Source: Saprospiraceae bacterium (GTDB lineage: Bacteria > Bacteroidota > Bacteroidia > Chitinophagales > Saprospiraceae). Taken from it: a stretch of 39,346 nucleotides of DNA. The notes beneath the pieces were generated by a model, which ran no database searches, was not told the origin of the DNA, and saw nothing but the letters and a program-made list of their open reading frames with translations. Location: positions 1 to 39,346 of the forward strand of contig JAHDHF010000009.1 in the NCBI GenBank assembly GCA_020631455.1. Direction: 5' to 3'. A program made the translations under genes and the position numbers. Positions 17,494 through 27,595 of the stretch are shown here, piece after piece (within the stretch, counting starts at the first letter, position 1; every line of letters begins with the position of its first letter).

Positions 17494-20400
17494 ATGAATT
17501 CATATCACACACACAAGCTCATCTTCTCATTTCTTTTGCTTTTTGTAGCATTCCAAGTCGCTGCGCAAAACGTTATTCAGCTTGATCTGAAATGGAATGA
17601 TCAAGAACGATTACATCCGCAAGCTCTTTTCAACCTTGAAAATGGCGTTTACCAAGAAGAGTATAAAGGACTACCTGTCGTGATTCAAAAAATTGCTGGC
17701 ATTGATCTAAGAGGTAGAGCTATACATTTGAAGAATTCCCAATTTGAACAAGTTGCAATTTCTGATCAAAGTCTTCTTGACGTGATCGAGAATGAAATAC
17801 TCATTCAATCACAAACGAATCGATCCCGCAACAAAACGATTGCTCATCTTGAGATTCTGCCTTTTAGAAAAAATAATGGGCAAATTGAGCGGCTTGTAAA
17901 AGCAGAAATCCATATTGGTAGTCAACAATCCGTCGTCCAAAATAACAGTCGTGCTGCTTCGAGCTTTGCTACTCAGTCAGTACTAGCTACTGGAGATATT
18001 TATGCACTTTCAATTCAAGAGTCTGGCGTTTTCAAAATAGATTACAATACACTTCAAGAACTAGGCATCAATGTCAATTCAATAAACCCACAACACATTA
18101 AGCTCTATGGCAATACTGGTGGCATGCTTCCAGAACTTGCTGGCGAAGCACGTGTTGACGATCTTGCCGAACTTGCAATAGAAGTCGTTGGCGAAAGTGA
18201 TGGATCATTTGATCAAAATGATTATATCCGATTCTATTCAAATGGACCTAGCCAATTCAAGTATGATGACGTACTTAATAGATTCAGTTATTCAAACAAC
18301 ATCTACGATACAAAATCGTATGTCTTCTTAAAAATTGATGGGGCAAGTCCATCAAATCGAATCGGCACCACATCATCTATTTCTGGAGCTGTTTATTCTA
18401 CATCAACGTTTGATGGGTATGCTCACTATGAAGTCGATGAAACAAACCTCCTCGACATTTCTTTTGGCACCTCAGGTACAGGACGTCTTTGGCTTGGAGA
18501 ATCATTTCGATATACCCAAAACCAAACATTTAACCTCGAGATGCCGAATCTCGTGACATCTGAGCCTGTTATCATAGAGACAAGTCTCGCTGCTCGATCG
18601 ATCGGTGCAGCTAGCCAATTTCAAGTACGAATTGACGGACAAACCTACCCTACTCAAAACTTAGTCTCAGTTAATGGTGGCTCAGTTGGACAAGGCGGAT
18701 CACGTACTGTTCCAGTGTTTACGCATACTGCATCTTCATCTACAATTTCGGTAAATCTGAATTACATCAAAGTTATTAGCGATGCTGCTGGATATTTAGA
18801 TTATATAACGATCAATGGTCGTCAAAATTTAATTAAAAACTCGAGTCAACTAGCATTTAGAGATACACGAACACTTTCTTATGCGCAATCAAATTTTTCA
18901 ATTGCAAATACTTCATCAAATACGCGTTTCTGGGATATTACAGATCCATTAAATCCAAGTGTACAACAAGGCTCTTCATCAGGATCAGAATTCACTTTTG
19001 GAGCTAATACTACATCCCTTAAAGAATTCATAGCCTTTAATCCCGGAGAAGAAAAAGAAATTCAAATTGTAGGAACAATTCCAAATCAAAACCTTCACGG
19101 CATACTTACGCCTAAACCTCTCTTAATTATTACAAACACTGCTTTAAAGCCAGAAGCGCAACGACTCGCTCAACATAGATTAGCCTATAGTAATATCGAC
19201 GCAACGATTGTTGATGTTCAAGAGATATATAACGAATTTTCCGCTGGATCAAAAGACATTTCTGCAATTCGTGATTTTATTAAAATGCTCTATGATAGAA
19301 GTGGTCCTTCAGGTGATTTTAAATACGTCTTACTCTTTGGTGATGCTTCATTTGATTATCGTAATATTAATGAAAATGAAGAGAATTATGATATTATACC
19401 AACATATCAGACTCGCGAATCTCTAAGTGCTGTAAGCGGATATCCAACCGATGATTATTTTGGCTTACTTGATGATACAGAAGGAGCGAATATAGAATCT
19501 GGAGGATTAGATATTGCCATAGGTCGTATTCCGGCTCGGACAATCCAAGAAGCAAAAAATGTTGTTGACAAAATCATTCATTACGAAACAAATCCGAATA
19601 CCTTTTCCGACTGGAAAAACAGAATAACATATATTGCTGATGACCAAGATGGGAATACGCATTTTAACGACTCCGACGGAATTGCTGAGGCTGTTCGTGA
19701 TTCAAATAACTTCTTTAATATCACTAAAATTTATGCTGATGCTTATCAGCAGCTTTCTACTCCAGGAGGCAATAGATATCCAGACGTGACTGCTGCAATT
19801 GTCAATGAAGTGACACGCGGAAACTTAATTATAAATTATATGGGGCATGGAGGTCACGATGGATGGGCTCAAGAGCGAATTCTCACAATGAATGAAATAA
19901 ATTCATTTGACAATTATGATAAATTACCATTATTTGTAACTGCTACTTGCACATTCGCACCTTATGAAGACCCGACTTATGTCAGCGCTGGTGAGACACT
20001 TGTCATGAACCCCAACGGCGGCGCCATCGCATTATTTACAACTACACGAGCAGTATATGCTTATGCAAACAGACTCCTTGGTACATCAGCATTTGATGCA
20101 TTAGCATTTCCACCAGGCACAGTCCGCCCGCCGATCGGCGAAATTCTCCGTACATCAAAAAACAATACAACTGCTTCTATTCAGAATTCAAGAAAATTTG
20201 TTCTTCTCGGAGATCCATCTATGGCGCTCGCCTATCCGACTCAACGCGTTTCGACAATCAGCATAAATGGAGTCGCTCCAAATGCTGATACACTAAACGC
20301 TCTCGAACCCGTTACTATTAAAGGCGAAATTACAGATCCGTCTGGCTCTAGATTGACAGATTTTAATGGTACAATTTATCCGACAGTTTTTGACAAAGTC

Positions 20401-21333
20401 GCTACCTACAGTACGCGCGGAAATGATAATGGTAGTACCCCTGCAAATTTTCAATCACAAGATGTGATTTTATTTAGAGGTCGCGCGCAAGTCGTCAATG
20501 GCGAATGGGAATTTTCATTTACAGTTCCACTCGATATTAATTATACAATCGGTAATGGCCGCATTAGTTATTATGCAGAAGACGGAAACAATAGAGAAGC
20601 CATAGGATTTGATAATACAATTATTATTGGCGGTGCTAATTCAACTGGAGTTACAGATGATACACCTCCACTTGTAGAAGTATTTATGAATGATTCGACA
20701 TTTGTATTTGGTGGCACAACAGATGCTGATCCAAAATTATATGTTCGAATTTCAGATGATCTTGGCATCAATACAACAGGCACTGGAATTGGACACGATA
20801 TCACTGCAACACTTGATGATAATTCTTCCGAAGTTTTTATTCTGAATGACTTTTATGAATCAGAATTAAATAATTCAAAAAAAGGATCAGTCTTATATGG
20901 TTTATTTGACCTCCCTGAAGGAAAACATACTATTAAAGTACGCGCTTGGGACGTCGCCAATAATCCAGGTGAAGGCGAAACAGAATTCATCGTTGCAGAA
21001 AGCGGTCAAGTTGCCCTTGAGCATGTTTTAAATTATCCAAATCCATTTACAACAAATACCGAATTTCAATTCGAACACAACTTTCCTAATCAACCCTTGA
21101 CAGTTCAAGTTCAGATATTTACTGTCGCTGGAAAACTCGTTAAAACAATAGAACAACAAGTTATTTCAGATGGCTACAGAGTCACAGGATTACAATGGAA
21201 TGGCACTGATGATTACGGCGATAATTTAGCCCGAGGCGTTTACATTTATCGAGTCAATGTTGCGACGCAAAATGAATTTGGAGGCATTATTACCAAGCGA
21301 AGTGATTTCGAAAAACTCGTTCTTTTAAAATAA
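17494..21333 (+). CDS. porU: T9SS C-terminal signal peptidase PorU
   Basis: The 1279-residue secreted gingipain-type (C25) protease removes the sorting domain from T9SS cargo at the cell surface and attaches cargo to the anchor. A signal peptide ends VAAQ at about residue 25. The C25 domain spans about 520-930, with catalytic His785 in MGHGGHDGW and Cys819 in TATCTFAPYEDP. The latter matches PorU and not free gingipains. Beta domains follow, and a C-terminal FlgD/T9SS-like domain (LNYPNPFTTNTEF, GTDDYGDNLARGVYIYRV) ends KLVLLK. The start is ATG 17494 rather than the TTG three bases upstream. It is followed by repeat C1 and porV. Confidence 0.96.
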   Translation: MNSYHTHKLIFSFLLLFVAFQVAAQNVIQLDLKWNDQERLHPQALFNLENGVYQEEYKGLPVVIQKIAGIDLRGRAIHLKNSQFEQVAISDQSLLDVIENEILIQSQTNRSRNKTIAHLEILPFRKNNGQIERLVKAEIHIGSQQSVVQNNSRAASSFATQSVLATGDIYALSIQESGVFKIDYNTLQELGINVNSINPQHIKLYGNTGGMLPELAGEARVDDLAELAIEVVGESDGSFDQNDYIRFYSNGPSQFKYDDVLNRFSYSNNIYDTKSYVFLKIDGASPSNRIGTTSSISGAVYSTSTFDGYAHYEVDETNLLDISFGTSGTGRLWLGESFRYTQNQTFNLEMPNLVTSEPVIIETSLAARSIGAASQFQVRIDGQTYPTQNLVSVNGGSVGQGGSRTVPVFTHTASSSTISVNLNYIKVISDAAGYLDYITINGRQNLIKNSSQLAFRDTRTLSYAQSNFSIANTSSNTRFWDITDPLNPSVQQGSSSGSEFTFGANTTSLKEFIAFNPGEEKEIQIVGTIPNQNLHGILTPKPLLIITNTALKPEAQRLAQHRLAYSNIDATIVDVQEIYNEFSAGSKDISAIRDFIKMLYDRSGPSGDFKYVLLFGDASFDYRNINENEENYDIIPTYQTRESLSAVSGYPTDDYFGLLDDTEGANIESGGLDIAIGRIPARTIQEAKNVVDKIIHYETNPNTFSDWKNRITYIADDQDGNTHFNDSDGIAEAVRDSNNFFNITKIYADAYQQLSTPGGNRYPDVTAAIVNEVTRGNLIINYMGHGGHDGWAQERILTMNEINSFDNYDKLPLFVTATCTFAPYEDPTYVSAGETLVMNPNGGAIALFTTTRAVYAYANRLLGTSAFDALAFPPGTVRPPIGEILRTSKNNTTASIQNSRKFVLLGDPSMALAYPTQRVSTISINGVAPNADTLNALEPVTIKGEITDPSGSRLTDFNGTIYPTVFDKVATYSTRGNDNGSTPANFQSQDVILFRGRAQVVNGEWEFSFTVPLDINYTIGNGRISYYAEDGNNREAIGFDNTIIIGGANSTGVTDDTPPLVEVFMNDSTFVFGGTTDADPKLYVRISDDLGINTTGTGIGHDITATLDDNSSEVFILNDFYESELNNSKKGSVLYGLFDLPEGKHTIKVRAWDVANNPGEGETEFIVAESGQVALEHVLNYPNPFTTNTEFQFEHNFPNQPLTVQVQIFTVAGKLVKTIEQQVISDGYRVTGLQWNGTDDYGDNLARGVYIYRVNVATQNEFGGIITKRSDFEKLVLLK

Positions 21334-21371
21334 AAAAATGAGTGTATTTCCAAATAGAAAATCATCCATAA

Positions 21372-21533
21372 TGAGAGCACCCCACTCGCTTGAGCGAGTG
21401 GCCGCGCTGTCTCGTCGCTCGCAGCAGATACCGCAGACAGCCAGCGTGTTCCACGCCGTCTCATGCGATGCTGCTCGGCCGTCGCTACGCTCCGTCTGCT
21501 GCTACGCAGCACGACTGACCATCGCTGGTGCAT
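21372..21533 (+). repeat. Family C structured repeat, copy C1
   Basis: The outer helix is GCACC (21377-21381) with GGTGC (21527-21531), followed by a perfect hairpin CCACTCGCT-TG-AGCGAGTGG. An inner helix GCTGTCT/AGACAGC is shared with C2, as are GATACCGCAGACAGCCA, GTCTCATGCG and CTGACCATCGCT. It lies between porU and porV. The remaining bases to 21705 (AT-rich, with AATATTTG and CATATTTG) may hold the porV promoter. Confidence 0.82.
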
Positions 21534-21705
21534 AAAAACAGATCGAATATTTGTAGAGCTTCCACGAATTACACCATATTTGCAATCCAATGTTAGAAGA
21601 GTCTTAATGCGGCTCAATTCTTGATAAATCAGTCACCAAAACTCCAAAACTATACGTCAAGTTTTACGTTTCACTACATCTGATTATTCATTAATCCTAT
21701 TTCTT

Positions 21706-22956
21706 ATGAGACGAATTTGTCTCTCACTCCTCATTGGAGCGATTAGTTTATTTGCAGTTACACAAACGCAAGCACAGCTCGCTGCAGGCTGCGTTGACGG
21801 CAAAAACCCAGTTACTGGAGAAGATTGTGTCAATACGATCACAACTGCACTTCCCTTCTTACGCATTGTGCCAGATGCTCGCTCAGGAGCTATGGGCGAT
21901 GTTGGCATCGCGATCTCACCAGATGCCAATGCAATGCACTTTAATGCATCAAAGCTTGCATTCTCTAAAAAAGACATCGGTATATCAGCTACGTACACGC
22001 CTTGGCTGCGTGCACTCGGTATCAATGACGTTTATCTCGCATACCTCGGCGCATACAAGCATATTGGACCGATCAGCGCCCAACAGACAGTAAGCGTCAG
22101 CATGCGCTTCTTTTCTCTTGGTAGCATCAGCATCACTGACATCAACAATACACCACTTGGTACAGATCGTCCTCGTGAGTTTGAGATTGCAGCTGCTTAC
22201 TCAAGAGCACTCGTTCCAGATCGCTTCTCTGCTGGTTTGACACTTAAGTACGCTTACTCACGCCTAGCAGCAGGTCAGTTTATTAATGGACAAGAAATCC
22301 GTCCAGCATCAGCTATTGCAGCCGACCTTTCGTTCACTGGTATTTTTCCGATCGAAAGCATGGAGAAAGGCTCCAACGTCACACTCGGTGGTGCGATCTC
22401 TAACATCGGCAGCAAAGTCAGCTACCTCGAGTCAGCTAACAAAGACTACATTCCGACAAACCTTGGAATCGGAACTGCTTTTACTGGTCAGATAGACGAG
22501 TACAATAAATTTACAATTGCACTTGACATCAACAAGCTGCTTGTCCCGACTCCACCTGAAGGCGATCCTCTTGGCACTGTTAACGACGCTGACCAAAATG
22601 GTGTTCCAGATTACAAAGAGCTTTCAAGTATTTCTGCTATTTTCTCATCATTTGGAGATGCGCCTGCTGGCTTCTCTGAAGAACTCCGTGAATTCATGTG
22701 GTCGGTTGGAGCTGAATACTGGTACAACGATCAGTTTGCTGTACGTACTGGTTACTTCTATGAGCATGGCACAAAAGGAAATCGCAAGTTCTTAACTGCA
22801 GGATTAGGTATCCGCTATAGCGTGTTCAACCTCAACTTTAGCTACTTAATCCCGACAAGTAATCAGCGTAATCCACTTGATAATACGTTACGCTTCTCGC
22901 TTCTATTTGACTTTGATAAAAACACTGGCGATCCAACGCCAGCTGATGATTTATAA
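21706..22956 (+). CDS. porV: T9SS outer-membrane protein PorV (LptO)
   Basis: The 416-residue FadL-like beta barrel shuttles secreted cargo from the SprA translocon to PorU for sorting-domain removal. A signal peptide ends TQAQ at about residue 23. The PorV hallmark ALPFLRIVPDARSGAMGD follows at about 49-66, then SPDANAMHFNASKLAF and YTPWLRALGINDVYLAYL. The barrel ends with LNFSYLIPTSNQRNPLDNT and an acidic tail. The length fits. It is the partner of the adjacent porU and has its own terminator, while a repeat-filled 372-base spacer separates it from porU. Confidence 0.95.
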   Translation: MRRICLSLLIGAISLFAVTQTQAQLAAGCVDGKNPVTGEDCVNTITTALPFLRIVPDARSGAMGDVGIAISPDANAMHFNASKLAFSKKDIGISATYTPWLRALGINDVYLAYLGAYKHIGPISAQQTVSVSMRFFSLGSISITDINNTPLGTDRPREFEIAAAYSRALVPDRFSAGLTLKYAYSRLAAGQFINGQEIRPASAIAADLSFTGIFPIESMEKGSNVTLGGAISNIGSKVSYLESANKDYIPTNLGIGTAFTGQIDEYNKFTIALDINKLLVPTPPEGDPLGTVNDADQNGVPDYKELSSISAIFSSFGDAPAGFSEELREFMWSVGAEYWYNDQFAVRTGYFYEHGTKGNRKFLTAGLGIRYSVFNLNFSYLIPTSNQRNPLDNTLRFSLLFDFDKNTGDPTPADDL

Positions 22957-22978
22957 TCTCAGTAAGATTCTATCTTCG

Positions 22979-23016
22979 CGGTCGATTCTCAAATTTGAGG
23001 ATCGACCGTTTTTTTT
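22979..23016 (+). terminator. Intrinsic terminator of porV
   Basis: CGGTCGATTCTCAAA pairs with TTTGAGGATCGACCG (one wobble pair) and is followed by eight T residues, 22 bases after the porV stop. Confidence 0.92.
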
Positions 23017-23034
23017 ACTTGAATACTAATCAAC

Positions 23035-23517
23035 ATGACACGTCTTTTGACTTCACTCTTCGTGCTTTCACTTCTTTTTGCTGCTGGCTGCTCTTCACCA
23101 GAATATCCGTATTTCGATCGTATGGAAAATGTCAAGCTGCAAGCAGCCGCTCTAAATGGTAATGTAACTATTAAGGGAGATGCAATCATCATCAATCCAA
23201 ATGACGTAGGTGCTCAACTTGACAAAATGGATCTCGTCGCTTTTGTGGAAGGAAATAAAGTCGCTGAGATAACTCAAAACGAAAATGCGCAGCTCGCAGC
23301 TGGTAAAGAGAATGCTATACCTGTCGTTATTAACATGAAACTGAAAGATGTTTTCACTGACATCAAAACAGACTGGATGTCACTCCTCGGAAGCTCTCTG
23401 CAAAACAAAGAGATCAAGTACAAGATCGAAGGAGACATCTGGATCAATCTCGCTGGTCAAAGCATCAAAGTACCATTTGACTACGAAGATGTCGAGCCCC
23501 TTCGTATCAAGCGCTAA
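23035..23517 (+). CDS. LEA type 2 (LEA14-like) lipoprotein
   Basis: The 160-residue lipoprotein has lipobox AAGC (Cys19). The mature protein is one beta-sandwich of the LEA14/WHy kind: ENVKLQAAALNGNVTIKGDAI, then IINPNDVGAQLDKMDLVAFV, GKENAIPVVINMKL and KYKIEGDIWINLAGQSIKVPF. These are the strand and NPN features expected of the family. It probably sits on a membrane facing the periplasm. LEA14-like lipoproteins are common in Bacteroidota but their role is not established. It is transcribed after porV, but a strong terminator intervenes. Confidence 0.82.
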   Translation: MTRLLTSLFVLSLLFAAGCSSPEYPYFDRMENVKLQAAALNGNVTIKGDAIIINPNDVGAQLDKMDLVAFVEGNKVAEITQNENAQLAAGKENAIPVVINMKLKDVFTDIKTDWMSLLGSSLQNKEIKYKIEGDIWINLAGQSIKVPFDYEDVEPLRIKR

Positions 23518-23526
23518 CCATCTTCA

Positions 23527-23633
23527 TGGCGTAGGGATAGTAGGCAGTGCGCAGCAGACTCAGCGTAGCTGAGGCCGAGCGAAGAGCGAGCTGCCGTATA
23601 GCCCGCCGACGAGCAGCGCGAGGCGGACGCCCA
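23527..23633 (+). repeat. Family B structured repeat, copy B6
   Basis: The closing helix is GGCGT (23528-23532) with ACGCC (23627-23631), a two-sided change from GGCTG/CAGCC. The flanking CATG also pairs with CATG across a bulged C. The core GGGATAGTAGGCAG...CTGCCGTATAGCCCG is kept, with helix CTCAGC-GTA-GCTGAG inside. It fills the spacer between the LEA14-like gene and lepA. Confidence 0.87.
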
Positions 23634-23709
23634 TGATTTTTTCTTTAATGGTTTTCGCTCAACTTTATCGAATTGACATTTGATAGATTAGAGTGCAACC
23701 GACTCGAAG

Positions 23710-23717
23710 TATCTTTG
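23710..23717 (+). promoter_or_regulatory. -7 promoter box of lepA (TATCTTTG)
   Basis: TATCTTTG ends eight bases before ATG 23726. It supports this start over the in-frame upstream codon at 23693 and predicts a very short leader. Confidence 0.6.
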
Positions 23718-23725
23718 CAGCACTT

Positions 23726-25534
23726 ATGAAGAACATTCGTAATTTTTGTGTGATTGCACACATTGACCACGGTAAAAGCACGCTCTCAGATCGCATGCTT
23801 GAGTTTACTCAAACGATCTCGCAGCGCGATATGACCAACCAAGCTCTTGATGATATGGACTTGGAGCGTGAACGCGGTATTACGATAAAAAGTCATGCAA
23901 TACAGATGTACTATACTGCCGAAAATGGTGAGAAGTACACGTTTAATATGATTGACACGCCTGGTCACGTAGATTTTAGCTACGAGGTGTCTCGATCGAT
24001 AGCGGCTTGTGAAGGTGCGCTACTACTTGTAGACGCGACACAAGGCATTCAAGCGCAAACGATATCAAATCTTTATCTCGCGCTCGAGAATGATCTCGAG
24101 ATCATTCCGGTCTTGAATAAGGTCGATATGCAAAATGCTATGATCGAAGAAGTTTCTGATCAAATCGTTGAACTCATAGGCTGCAATGAAGATGAAATTC
24201 TTCATGCAAGCGGGAAAACTGGCCAAGGTGTACTCGAAATCTTAGCCGCTGTCGTAGATAGAATTCCTCCGCCTGAAGGTGATCCTGAAGCGCCGCTTCA
24301 AGCAGTCATTTTTGACTCGATGTTTAATTCGTATCGTGGTGTGATCGCGTACTTCCGCATCATCAATGGTACGATGAAGAAAGGTCAAGGTATCCGATTT
24401 ATGGCGACCGAAAAAGAATATTCGGCTGACGAAATTGGAATCTTGCAGCTCGATCAAGTGCCGCAAAAATCGCTCAGTGCTGGAAATGTCGGCTATGTCA
24501 TCACAGGTATCAAGACAAGCAGCGAAATCAAAGTCGGTGATACAATTACGCTAACTGAAAATCCTGCTACTGAACCAATCAAAGGTTTTGAAGATGTCAA
24601 GCCAATGGTTTATGCTGGTATCTTCCCGATCCTCAATGATGACTACGAAGATCTACGCGACAGCCTCGAAAAGCTACAACTCAATGATGCGAGCTTAACC
24701 TACGAGCCTGAGACTTCGGTCGCCTTAGGTTTTGGATTTCGCTGCGGATTCCTAGGAATGCTCCACCTTGAGATTGTACAAGAGCGCCTCAGCCGCGAGT
24801 TTGATCAAGACATCATCACGACCGTTCCAAACGTTTCGTACTTCGCGACGCTCAAATCAGGCGAACGAATCCCCGTAAACAATCCTGCAGATCTACCAGA
24901 TCCTACGCTCCTCGAATCTGTCGAAGAACCATACATCCGCGCTCAGATCATCACCAAAACTGAAGATGAATCTGGTTACAATTATATCGGCGCGATCATG
25001 GGATTGTGTATCGAAAAGCGCGGCCATCTGACAAATCAAACCTATCTCTCAAAGACGCGTGTCGAGCTGACATTTGAGCTTCCACTTGCTGAGATTGTCT
25101 TTGACTTTTACGATCGCCTCAAGAGCATCACTCGCGGCTACGCAAGTTTTGACTACGAAATCATTGGTTTTAGAGTGAGCAGCCTTGTCCGTATTGACAT
25201 CAAGCTCAATAGCGAAAACGTCGATGCCCTAAGCGCACTTATTCACAGAGACAAAGCCTACGATTTTGGCAAAAAAATCTGCAAGCGCCTCAAAGATTTG
25301 CTACCGCGCCAGCAGTTTATGATTGCGATACAAGCGGCTATCGGTGCAAAGATCATCGCACGTGAGACGATCAGTGCACTCCGTAAAGATGTAACTGCAA
25401 AATGCTACGGAGGAGACATCACACGTAAGCGAAAGCTCCTCGAAAAGCAAAAGAAAGGAAAGAAGAAGATGCGCCAGATTGGCTCTGTAGAAGTGCCACA
25501 AAAAACCTTCTTGCAGGTCTTGAAATTGGATTAA
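23726..25534 (+). CDS. lepA: Elongation factor 4 (LepA), translational GTPase
   Basis: The 602-residue GTPase binds the ribosome and acts on stalled or post-translocation complexes. G1 is AHIDHGKST at residues 11-19. The switch region [12 protein letters not shown]3 DTPGH and G4 NKVD are intact. The LepA-specific C-terminal domain is present, including [20 protein letters not shown] near residue 560, with a final QVLKLD. Length equals the usual 595-605. The start [17 protein letters not shown] is standard, and a -7 box confirms it. Confidence 0.98.
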   Translation: MKNIRNFCVIAHIDHGKSTLSDRMLEFTQTISQRDMTNQALDDMDLERERGITIKSHAIQMYYTAENGEKYTFNMIDTPGHVDFSYEVSRSIAACEGALLLVDATQGIQAQTISNLYLALENDLEIIPVLNKVDMQNAMIEEVSDQIVELIGCNEDEILHASGKTGQGVLEILAAVVDRIPPPEGDPEAPLQAVIFDSMFNSYRGVIAYFRIINGTMKKGQGIRFMATEKEYSADEIGILQLDQVPQKSLSAGNVGYVITGIKTSSEIKVGDTITLTENPATEPIKGFEDVKPMVYAGIFPILNDDYEDLRDSLEKLQLNDASLTYEPETSVALGFGFRCGFLGMLHLEIVQERLSREFDQDIITTVPNVSYFATLKSGERIPVNNPADLPDPTLLESVEEPYIRAQIITKTEDESGYNYIGAIMGLCIEKRGHLTNQTYLSKTRVELTFELPLAEIVFDFYDRLKSITRGYASFDYEIIGFRVSSLVRIDIKLNSENVDALSALIHRDKAYDFGKKICKRLKDLLPRQQFMIAIQAAIGAKIIARETISALRKDVTAKCYGGDITRKRKLLEKQKKGKKKMRQIGSVEVPQKTFLQVLKLD

Positions 25535-25545
25535 TCATTTTTTTT

Positions 25546-25700
25546 GTGCTCCAGCCGATACTCGGCTGGCCACGCTGTCTCGCAGCTCGCACGCTGATAC
25601 CGCAGACAGCCACTCGCTACACTCGTGTCTCATGCGGGCGTGCTCGGCCACTTCGCTACGCTCGTGTCTGGCTTCGCCACTGCTGACCATCGCTAGCACC
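25546..25700 (+). repeat. Family C structured repeat, copy C2
   Basis: The outer helix is GTGCT (25546-25550) with AGCAC (25695-25699), replacing GCACC/GGTGC of C1. The terminal hairpin is CCAGCCGA-TAC-TCGGCTGG, replacing CCACTCGCT/AGCGAGTGG. The inner GCTGTCT/AGACAGC and the block GATACCGCAGACAGCCA are the same as in C1. Confidence 0.82.
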
Positions 25701-25715
25701 TGCTGCTCTTTACGA

Positions 25716-25737
25716 TTTACGAGATATATCTCGTAAA
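25716..25737. other. 22-base perfect palindrome with adjacent direct copy
   Basis: TTTACGAGATATATCTCGTAAA is perfectly self-complementary. ATCTCGTAAAA recurs directly at 25755-25765. It lies in the convergent spacer between lepA and the carboxylase gene, so an operator role is uncertain. It may be part of another small palindromic element. Confidence 0.6.
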
Positions 25738-25802
25738 AATCCTCATCGTATCTCGTAAAATTTGAAACCCAAATATTTCGAAACAGAATAATTCATTCAC
25801 TC

Positions 25803-25992
25803 AGCGATAAGGATAGTAGGCAGCGCGAGCGAAGCGAGTGGATTTTATTGCTTGATTATTTTTTAAATAAAAAAAATCCTTCCCTTTTAAAGGAAGGATT
25901 TAGAAAGGGTTTAATCAAGCAATAAAAGCTAGGCTACCGTACTGCCGAATAGCCTGACTCTCGCTCAATAATTTTGAGCGAGAGGATCGCCC
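25803..25992 (+). repeat. Family B structured repeat, copy B7, with nested terminator
   Basis: The closing helix is GCGAT (25804-25808) with ATCGC (25986-25990). The core GGATAGTAGGCAG...CTGCCGAATAGCC is kept. Its first variable helix has a 16-pair extension TTTTATTGCTTGATTA/TAATCAAGCAATAAAA (25843-25858 and 25912-25927) holding a terminator. The last helix is CTCTCGCTCAA/TTGAGCGAGAG. The rest of the spacer holds nothing else recognisable. Confidence 0.82.
25866..25903 (-). terminator. Intrinsic terminator inside repeat B7
   Basis: On the minus strand AAATCCTTCC/GGAAGGATTT is followed by a T run. It is positioned to stop transcripts of the carboxylase gene ending at 26025. Confidence 0.85.
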
Positions 25993-26024
25993 AATTCTTC
26001 TATTAAAAATTAAATGACCAAATA

Positions 26025-27572
26025 CTAAAGTGGAATATTTCCGTGCTTCTTGCGAGGCAAGCGCCCAGTTTTATTCTTGAGCATACTGAATGCTTTGAGC
26101 AAGCGCTCGCGCGTCTCAACTGGATCGATGACGGCATCTACAAATCCCCGCTCGGCAGCTTTGTACGGATGGGCAAATTGCTCTGCATATTCTGCTTCTT
26201 TCTCAGCAAGTTTAGCTGCTGGATCGTCTGCTTTTTTGATCTCATTTCTGAAAATAATTTCACTTGCGCCTTTGGCTCCCATCACCGCAATCTCAGCTGA
26301 TGGCCATGCAAAATTCATGTCCGCTCCAATGTGCTTGGAGTTCATCACATCATAAGCTCCACCATAGGCTTTGCGTGTGATGAGCGTGACACGCGGCACA
26401 GTCGCTTCACTAAACGCATAGAGTAGCTTCGCTCCATTCGTTATGATCGCATTCCACTCTTGATCTGTGCCAGGTAAAAATCCAGGGACATCAACTAGAA
26501 CGAGTAATGGAATATTAAAGCAATCACAAAAGCGAACAAAACGCGCACCCTTCTTGCTGCTCTCGACATCGAGTACACCCGCGAGATAGAGCGGCTGATT
26601 GGCAACAATGCCGACACTCTTGCCTCCGATACGAGCAAATCCGACGACAATGTTCTCCGCATAGTCTTTATGGATTTCCATAAAGCTCTCGTCATCGACT
26701 ATGCCAGTGACGACATCGCGCATATCGTACGGCTGCGTATTACTCGCTGGTAATATATCGGCAAGTTGTGGACGCGATTCGTCTCCGTATTCGTAAGGAA
26801 TTGATGGCGCTTGCTCTTCACAATTTTGAGGCATATAACTCAAAAGCTGCTTGAGCTGATCCATGCAGGTCAAATCATTTGGCGACGTCAAATGCGTTAC
26901 ACCGCTTTTCGTGCTATGCGCACTTGCTCCACCAAGATCTTCAGCAGAGACTTCTTCGTTGGTTACTGTCTTGACGACATTTGGTCCTGTAACAAACATG
27001 TAACTCGTCTGCTCGACCATCAAAATAAAATCTGTAATCGCAGGAGAATATACCGCGCCTCCTGCACACGGTCCCATAACAGCCGAAAGCTGAGGAATCA
27101 CGCCTGAAGCAAGGGTATTTCTGTAAAATATATCTGCATAACCTCCGAGTGAGCGGACGCCTTCTTGGATACGGGCTCCACCAGAGTCATTTAATCCAAT
27201 GACTGGAGCGCCATTTTCGATGGCAAGATCCATGATCTTGCAGATTTTCTCAGCATGTGTTTCTGAGAGCGAGCCGCCGAAGACAGTAAAATCTTGAGCA
27301 AAAACATACACTAAGCGGCCAGAAATTGTCCCATATCCTGTAACAACTCCGTCCCCATAGAATTGCTGATCTGCCATCCCGAACTCAGTTGTACGATGTG
27401 TGACCAACATTCCGATTTCTTCAAACGTGCCAGGATCAAGCAAATAATGAATGCGCTCACGAGCTGTGAGTTTCCCTTTTCCATGTTGGCTGTCGATACG
27501 TTTTTGTCCACCGCCGAGCTTGGCGAGGGCTTCTTTTTCTTTGAGGAGATTCAGCGGATTGTTTTGCTTCAT
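26025..27572 (-). CDS. Acyl-CoA carboxylase beta subunit (propionyl-CoA carboxylase type)
   Basis: The 515-residue carboxyltransferase subunit moves CO2 from carboxybiotin to an acyl-CoA, probably propionyl-CoA, giving methylmalonyl-CoA. Family features are [10 protein letters not shown] near 32, the N-terminal crotonase-like domain with [11 protein letters not shown] at about 128-138 and [12 protein letters not shown] at about 166-177. The C-terminal domain has [12 protein letters not shown] and a [10 protein letters not shown]-type motif, with [10 protein letters not shown] near the end. Length is normal. The substrate is inferred from the family. No alpha subunit or biotin carrier gene is in the window, though a methylmalonyl-CoA mutase-like gene is at 34797. 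It lies 23 bases after the GT39-TPR gene. A TAACATTTG sequence overlapping that gene's stop may be its own promoter. Confidence 0.92.
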   Translation of the reverse strand: MKQNNPLNLLKEKEALAKLGGGQKRIDSQHGKGKLTARERIHYLLDPGTFEEIGMLVTHRTTEFGMADQQFYGDGVVTGYGTISGRLVYVFAQDFTVFGGSLSETHAEKICKIMDLAIENGAPVIGLNDSGGARIQEGVRSLGGYADIFYRNTLASGVIPQLSAVMGPCAGGAVYSPAITDFILMVEQTSYMFVTGPNVVKTVTNEEVSAEDLGGASAHSTKSGVTHLTSPNDLTCMDQLKQLLSYMPQNCEEQAPSIPYEYGDESRPQLADILPASNTQPYDMRDVVTGIVDDESFMEIHKDYAENIVVGFARIGGKSVGIVANQPLYLAGVLDVESSKKGARFVRFCDCFNIPLLVLVDVPGFLPGTDQEWNAIITNGAKLLYAFSEATVPRVTLITRKAYGGAYDVMNSKHIGADMNFAWPSAEIAVMGAKGASEIIFRNEIKKADDPAAKLAEKEAEYAEQFAHPYKAAERGFVDAVIDPVETRERLLKAFSMLKNKTGRLPRKKHGNIPL

Positions 27573-27595
27573 ACTGCGAATGTAAGAATCAAATG

